A stretch of DNA of 64,000 bases from UBA10349 sp003485905 (GTDB lineage: Bacteria; Pseudomonadota; Gammaproteobacteria; Arenicellales; Arenicellaceae), in the NCBI GenBank assembly GCA_943787185.1, contig CALSLL010000001.1, forward strand, positions 682,001-746,000, in the 5' to 3' direction. The position numbers and the translations under genes are program-made. The first letter of the stretch is position 1. Every line of letters begins with the position of its first letter. Positions 59,780 through 64,000 of the stretch are shown here, piece after piece. Below the pieces are notes generated by a model that saw nothing but the letters and a program-made list of their open reading frames with translations, was not told the origin of the DNA and made no database searches.

Positions 59780-62068
59780 ATGAGTATTGAAAAAAATAAA
59801 GTACCTAATCGCCTTATGCGGCGAACCAGTGCCAGCGCGCTATGCTTGGCTGTTGCGTTAACAGCTGGCGTCGCGCAAGCGCAATTGGAGACCATTGTGG
59901 TCACGGCGACGAAGCGTTCTGCATCGCTGCAAGATGTCCCTTTGTCAATTACAGCAATCAGCGGTCAACAACTGGATATTATGGGCGCTGAGTCTTTACT
60001 GGATTTTGCAGTCAAAGTACCTAATTTGGCGATGGCATATGAAGCTGACGGTCGTTTTGACTCAAGCTCACCTTCAGTGCGTGGCGTATTTGGCCGAAAC
60101 ACAACGGGGTTTTACATTGATAACACACGTGTAAATGCTTCTTTGCTACCGCGAGTTGTTGATTTAGAGCGTGTAGAAGTGCTGCGTGGTCCACAAGGAT
60201 CGTTATACGGCGCCCGCTCAATGGGTGGCACTATTCGTTTGATCACCAAACAACCAGCACTAAATGAAACCGACGGTAGTTTGAAAGTGCAGCTTTCTGG
60301 GGTCTCAGATGGCGATCTCAATCAAACGATAGACGGTTCGTACAGCTTCCCTGTTAGTGATAATTTTGCACTGCGCGTTAGTGGTTATTACGGCGCCATG
60401 TCTGGTGTTCAAGATCGGACGTTCGATCCAAGTTGGGTAGATGGAAACACTGGTGCAGTACGGGCAACCAATGCGCCCGATTTTGGCACCAATGAAAACG
60501 TTGATGACGAAACTTACTACGGTGGACAAATTGTCGGTAACTGGGCGATTTCAGACACATTGACGTTTATTCCTAAGTTGATGTTTCAGAGCGTGGATTC
60601 TGATGGTTTACCGTTTGCTGATCGAACCCCTGACAACACCCTGCAGAGTCGCTTTTTCGATATAGAAGAGCCTGGAACCGATGATTGGACAGTAGCCAGT
60701 GGAACGTTTCAGTGGGATGTTGCACAGGGCACAGTGACTTCAACAACCTCTTATTACGAACGGACAACCGACGAATCGGAAGAAGAAGGCACGTTTCTTC
60801 ACAATCTATTCAATAATGTAATCGGTATTCCAGTCGACCCTGTGAGAGCGCCGCTATCTACTATTGAGGAGTACGAAAGCTTCATTCATGAAACTCGGTA
60901 TTCAAGTGACTTTGACGGGCCGTTTCAGTTCACGACTGGCTTTTATTATGAAGACCTCACGCTTGATCACGAGTATCCAGCAGCGATAGCACCTGGCCTG
61001 AATGCTTTGGTGAATGCAGCCATAGGTGCACCTGCCAACATCGTCCCGGGTGACCTAATATTTGTCACAAAAGGGATTACTGATACGGAAGAAAAAGCTA
61101 TCTTTGGCGAACTGACTTATGAATTTAACGAACAATGGTCGGTTACTGGCGGTGGACGCTATTACGAAACCTCGGTAGACGTAAGCTCTGTTTCAGATGG
61201 TTTTGCTAACAGTGGACGGAGTACGTTAGATCAATCACAAAGTGAAACTGGTTTTAACCCTAAAGTATCTGTTCAGTATCAACCAAGCGACGACCTGAAT
61301 GTCTATGCGTCAGCCGCTAAAGGCTTCCGTATTGGCGGTGTTAACGGTAACGTGCCTGTAGGTTTATGTGGAGCTGAGTTGGCCAGTATCGGTCTAGACC
61401 CATCAAATGCCAGTTCCTTCGATTCTGACGAATTGTGGAGCTACGAATTGGGATTTAAGAGCTCATTGTCGGACAACCGGGTTACGCTAAACGCGGCAGC
61501 CTTCTTTATTGACTGGACCGAAATCCAGCAGCTGAATCGATTGACTTGTGGTTTTCAACTTACACAAAACGCCGGTGCTGCTGAAAGCAAGGGTTTTGAG
61601 GTTGAGATTAACGCTGCACCAACGGAGAACCTGATTCTGTCTGCCGGCATTGGATACACCGATGCGGAAATCACCAATACTGGTGGAGTTGCTGGCGTAA
61701 GTGTGGGTGATCCTATTCAGGGCGTGCCAGATTGGACCGTTACTGGAAGTGCTCAGTATCACTTTGATTGGAACAATGCCTGGCAAGGAATGTTTCGGGC
61801 TGACGCAAATCACTACGGCCAAAGCTTTAGCTCAAACAATGAGAGTAGTAATGCAAACCTTCGAGAACGTGAAGCATGGTCTGCTGTTAACTTCCGTCTA
61901 AGTGCAATGAATGAAAAGTACGAAGTTACTTTGTTCGCGGATAACATTACCGACGAACGTGCGAACCTTGCAGACAGTCGCTCAATTGCGGCCGAGACTC
62001 CAGGACGACAACGTTTGGTGACTAACCGACCTCGAACCATAGGTGTAGAAGGTCGAATTCGCTTCTAA
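59780..62068 (+). CDS. TonB-dependent outer-membrane receptor
   Basis: A 762-aa outer-membrane beta-barrel for active uptake. Signal peptide ends GVAQA; TonB box LETIVVTATKRS; plug domain with SLQDVPLSITAISGQQL, PSVRGVFGRNTTGFYID and VDLERVEVLRGPQGSLYGARSMGGTIRLITKQP; then the barrel with FNPKVSVQYQPSDDLNVYASAAKGFRIGGVNG and ELWSYELGFKSSL, ending in the usual terminal aromatic (RIRF). This is the large FecA/CirA-like group of marine oligotrophs, whose ligands range from siderophores to aromatic and sugar compounds. A strong terminator follows. Confidence 0.95.
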   Translation: MSIEKNKVPNRLMRRTSASALCLAVALTAGVAQAQLETIVVTATKRSASLQDVPLSITAISGQQLDIMGAESLLDFAVKVPNLAMAYEADGRFDSSSPSVRGVFGRNTTGFYIDNTRVNASLLPRVVDLERVEVLRGPQGSLYGARSMGGTIRLITKQPALNETDGSLKVQLSGVSDGDLNQTIDGSYSFPVSDNFALRVSGYYGAMSGVQDRTFDPSWVDGNTGAVRATNAPDFGTNENVDDETYYGGQIVGNWAISDTLTFIPKLMFQSVDSDGLPFADRTPDNTLQSRFFDIEEPGTDDWTVASGTFQWDVAQGTVTSTTSYYERTTDESEEEGTFLHNLFNNVIGIPVDPVRAPLSTIEEYESFIHETRYSSDFDGPFQFTTGFYYEDLTLDHEYPAAIAPGLNALVNAAIGAPANIVPGDLIFVTKGITDTEEKAIFGELTYEFNEQWSVTGGGRYYETSVDVSSVSDGFANSGRSTLDQSQSETGFNPKVSVQYQPSDDLNVYASAAKGFRIGGVNGNVPVGLCGAELASIGLDPSNASSFDSDELWSYELGFKSSLSDNRVTLNAAAFFIDWTEIQQLNRLTCGFQLTQNAGAAESKGFEVEINAAPTENLILSAGIGYTDAEITNTGGVAGVSVGDPIQGVPDWTVTGSAQYHFDWNNAWQGMFRADANHYGQSFSSNNESSNANLREREAWSAVNFRLSAMNEKYEVTLFADNITDERANLADSRSIAAETPGRQRLVTNRPRTIGVEGRIRF

Positions 62069-62130
62069 GCGGCTAATCATTAAAATTTGATTGGCCTTAA
62101 AAACCAAATCAAATACTGGTATTAGAATAA

Positions 62131-62163
62131 GCCGTGTGAGCAACAAGCTCGCACGGCTTTTTT
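62131..62163 (+). terminator. Rho-independent terminator after the receptor gene
   Basis: GCCGTGTGAGC and GCTCGCACGGC pair over 11 bp (one G-U) around an AACAA loop and are followed by six Ts. Confidence 0.94.
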
Positions 62164-62221
62164 CTTGGTGCGATTGCAACGGACACGTTCAAGTAGATAT
62201 TAAGATAGAGGGGATAATTCC

Positions 62222-63799
62222 ATGGTAGACACAAATATTTCAACTTCAGCTAACCGATCCATCGTAACCGCCGTAAGCTATTTTTGGATGCTATGCGCTG
62301 TGGTCGGCTGTACACAGCAGAGTGAGGAGCTTACTACCGGCAACACACAACAGGAAATTGTCGAACCCCTCGATCTTCTCAATCTCACGGCATCTGAAAT
62401 ATCACCCAAGTTACAGTCGGGCGAAGTGTCCGTGCTGGAATATATGGAAGCGCTGCTTCAGCAAACCGAGCTACATTCGGATCGGCTAAGAGCATTTATT
62501 ACTCACGATCCAGACCATGTTCGGGCCGCGGCAATCGCTGCAGACCAAAAACGTGAAAGAGGAGCGGAACTCGGCCCACTATTTGGTATTCCAATATCGT
62601 TAAAAGATCTTATCGTGACCAAGGATATGCCCACGACGTTTGGCACTAGCATTTTTGAAAACTTCATGGCGAGTAAAAATGCACCAGCGGTCGATCGCCT
62701 GCTCGCCGCAGACGCAATCATTTTCGGAAAAAACAATGCGCAAGAGTGGGCTTATGGCTCGAATGGTTACAACTCTCATTACGGCCAACAATTGAACCCT
62801 TATGACAAAAACCGTATAGCCGGTGGCTCTAGCGGAGGCGGCGTTGCAGCCGTCGCAGCCAGAATGCTGCCGATTGCGATTGGTTCAGACACTGCAGCTT
62901 CTATTAGGGTTCCGGCCGCCTACACCGGGCTATTCGGACTAAGGCCTTCTACTGGGCGCTACGATAATAGCGGTGTTGCGCCACTGGCACCGACACTGGA
63001 TACAATTGGCCCGTTGACTCGCTCGGTTGATGATTTAGCCTTGATAGATTCTGTTCTGAGTGACGATTTTAATGAGTTAGCCGCAATCGAATTAAGCTCA
63101 CTGCGACTCGGCGTTCCTAGTGAGTTCTTTTACGATGGCACTAGCTCTGAGTTGAAATCTGCTTTCGACACGTATCTGGACTCGCTAAGAAATGCAGGGG
63201 TTACTTTGGTTGCTGTCGATTTGCAAGATGCCGCGGCGCTAAATGACGCGGCGTTGTACCCGATATTATTCTACGAAACGCACCCGTCAATTGTTGAGTT
63301 CCTAGCTAGCTGGGGCGATGGTACAAGCTTTGAAGAGCTGTATGCAGAAATCGGTTGGGATGTTAAAGCCATTTGGGATCAACTTGTAATTGACGGCGCG
63401 CCAGACGCTATTCCCGAAGAGGTTTATCGCAATGCGATTGACGTCGCCCGACCAGAATTACAAGCTAACTACGACGCTTACTTTAGCGATAATCAATTGT
63501 CAGCAATGATTTTTCCGGCGACAGCGAGCGCCGCTCCGTTTGCACTGCCAGATAATCCTCAGGAAACCATCATTGATGACGAAGCAGTTTCAATATTTAT
63601 AAATGATCATAATTCTAGCCCCGGTGCGCTGGCAGGCCAGCCCGGTGTTGTGTTTCCCATAGCGTTAAATTCTATTGGCTTACCGTTAGCCGTATCGCTG
63701 GACGGGAAACGCAATGAAGATCGCGAACTGTTGGCAATCGCTAAATCGTTATCAGCTTTGATCCCAACAATTCCTGCACCCTCATTGAGAAATCAATAA
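62222..63799 (+). CDS. Amidase-signature family lipoprotein
   Basis: A 525-aa amidase. The N terminus carries a hydrophobic segment ending in a lipobox-like VVGC (about residue 29-32), so it is probably exported and lipid-anchored. The Ser-cisSer-Lys triad is visible: Lys in GIPISLKDLI, cis-Ser in GGSSGGGVAAVAA, and nucleophile Ser in GSDTAASIRVPAAYTG, where the usual GGS is AAS. Reactions include amide or carbamate hydrolysis; substrate unknown. It stands 59 nt after the receptor terminator. Confidence 0.9.
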   Translation: MVDTNISTSANRSIVTAVSYFWMLCAVVGCTQQSEELTTGNTQQEIVEPLDLLNLTASEISPKLQSGEVSVLEYMEALLQQTELHSDRLRAFITHDPDHVRAAAIAADQKRERGAELGPLFGIPISLKDLIVTKDMPTTFGTSIFENFMASKNAPAVDRLLAADAIIFGKNNAQEWAYGSNGYNSHYGQQLNPYDKNRIAGGSSGGGVAAVAARMLPIAIGSDTAASIRVPAAYTGLFGLRPSTGRYDNSGVAPLAPTLDTIGPLTRSVDDLALIDSVLSDDFNELAAIELSSLRLGVPSEFFYDGTSSELKSAFDTYLDSLRNAGVTLVAVDLQDAAALNDAALYPILFYETHPSIVEFLASWGDGTSFEELYAEIGWDVKAIWDQLVIDGAPDAIPEEVYRNAIDVARPELQANYDAYFSDNQLSAMIFPATASAAPFALPDNPQETIIDDEAVSIFINDHNSSPGALAGQPGVVFPIALNSIGLPLAVSLDGKRNEDRELLAIAKSLSALIPTIPAPSLRNQ

Positions 63800-63922
63800 C
63801 TAGATGCAAAGTAAGTTACACCAATGAAAACGGTGAGGTGGCAAGTCGGTTTGCGATAGTAACTTTTGTTCGATTGGTTATAATTCAAATCACCCCGCAC
63901 CTGGCTTCCAATATATCTACCA

Positions 63923-64000
63923 ATGAACGACCGCTTTCCTGCCGAAATTTTCAAAGCCTACGATATACGTGGCATCGTCGACAAAACCCTTACCGTCGAT
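63923..64000 (+). CDS. Phosphomannomutase/phosphoglucomutase, N-terminal end only
   Basis: The frame begins at 63923 and runs off the window. The 26 visible residues, MNDRFPAEIFKAYDIRGIVD then KTLTVD, are the typical start of AlgC/ManB-type alpha-D-phosphohexomutase (FKAYDIRGIV). The enzyme would supply mannose 1-phosphate or glucose 1-phosphate for surface sugars. The rest is outside the window. Confidence 0.85.
   Translation, partial: MNDRFPAEIFKAYDIRGIVDKTLTVD

Overview
This 64 kb window is chromosomal DNA of a free-living Gram-negative bacterium, most likely a marine-type gammaproteobacterium. Evidence: lipopolysaccharide heptose genes (hldD, hldE1), a Wzm/Wzt O-antigen exporter, a TonB-dependent receptor, a rpmG-rpmB-radC-coaBC block in the usual gammaproteobacterial order, malate synthase G, and many secreted hydrolases and DUF6152 proteins of a kind common in marine heterotrophs. 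The order and genus cannot be fixed from sequence reading alone. No rRNA, tRNA, CRISPR array, intact insertion sequence or prophage was seen.

Layout. (1) 1-7.9 kb, minus strand: an O-antigen/exopolysaccharide operon reading regulator -> rfbB -> rfbA -> wzm -> wzt -> a very large methyltransferase/kinase-like/glycosyltransferase fusion cut by the window edge. Its regulator has a pair of matching palindromic operators laid over its own promoter. (2) 8.2-16.4 kb: an SGNH-like protein, two DUF6152 proteins, a FrsA-like esterase, a VOC protein, a lectin-cytochrome c fusion and a lipoprotein sulfatase. (3) 16.7-21.1 kb, minus: acyltransferase, hldD, hldE1, ugd (envelope sugars). (4) 21.3-30.7 kb: AbgT transporter, small secreted proteins, an HNH nuclease, a soluble histidine kinase/NarL-type regulator pair whose 5' end carries a perfect 84-bp tandem duplication, two more DUF6152 genes behind an FNR/ANR-type promoter, and a DUF2130 gene followed by a broken hsdM piece. 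(5) 30.7-38.4 kb: malate synthase G, two small membrane proteins, a PepSY protein, a DUF885 lipoprotein, PaiB and a Fur-controlled small orphan. (6) 38.4-45.7 kb: a catabolic-looking group (VOC, two metallo-beta-lactamase-fold proteins, tannase/feruloyl esterase, cupin, DctP-like binding protein, hydroxyisobutyrate-dehydrogenase-like enzyme). One of the metallo-beta-lactamase genes has an in-frame amber codon and an EF-hand insertion. (7) 45.7-50.4 kb: HIT protein, frameshifted DUF2235 gene, rpmG, rpmB, radC, coaBC. (8) 50.4-64 kb: sucA-sucB-lpd, DAHP synthase, flavin reductase, 3-oxoadipyl-CoA-type thiolase, TonB-dependent receptor, amidase lipoprotein, and the start of a phosphomannomutase gene.

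How the parts work together. Regions 1 and 3 build and export surface polysaccharide: dTDP-sugar and UDP-glucuronate precursors, heptose for the LPS core, ABC export, and possible terminal capping by the fusion protein. Region 8 feeds acyl-CoA units from aromatic or fatty substrates into the TCA cycle, and malate synthase handles glyoxylate. Regions 2 and 6 look like accessory degradation of organic esters and sulfate esters with periplasmic redox components; their substrates are not known. Several loci show recent wear: an amber codon, a frameshift, a truncated hsdM, and two perfect in-frame tandem duplications.

The most unusual items are the self-operator promoter at 7840-7883, the lectin-dihaem cytochrome fusion, the four DUF6152 paralogues whose predicted mature ends begin His-His, the interrupted EF-hand metallo-beta-lactamase, the 84-bp duplication that copies a start site, the Fur-promoter orphan, and the polysaccharide fusion protein next to wzt.
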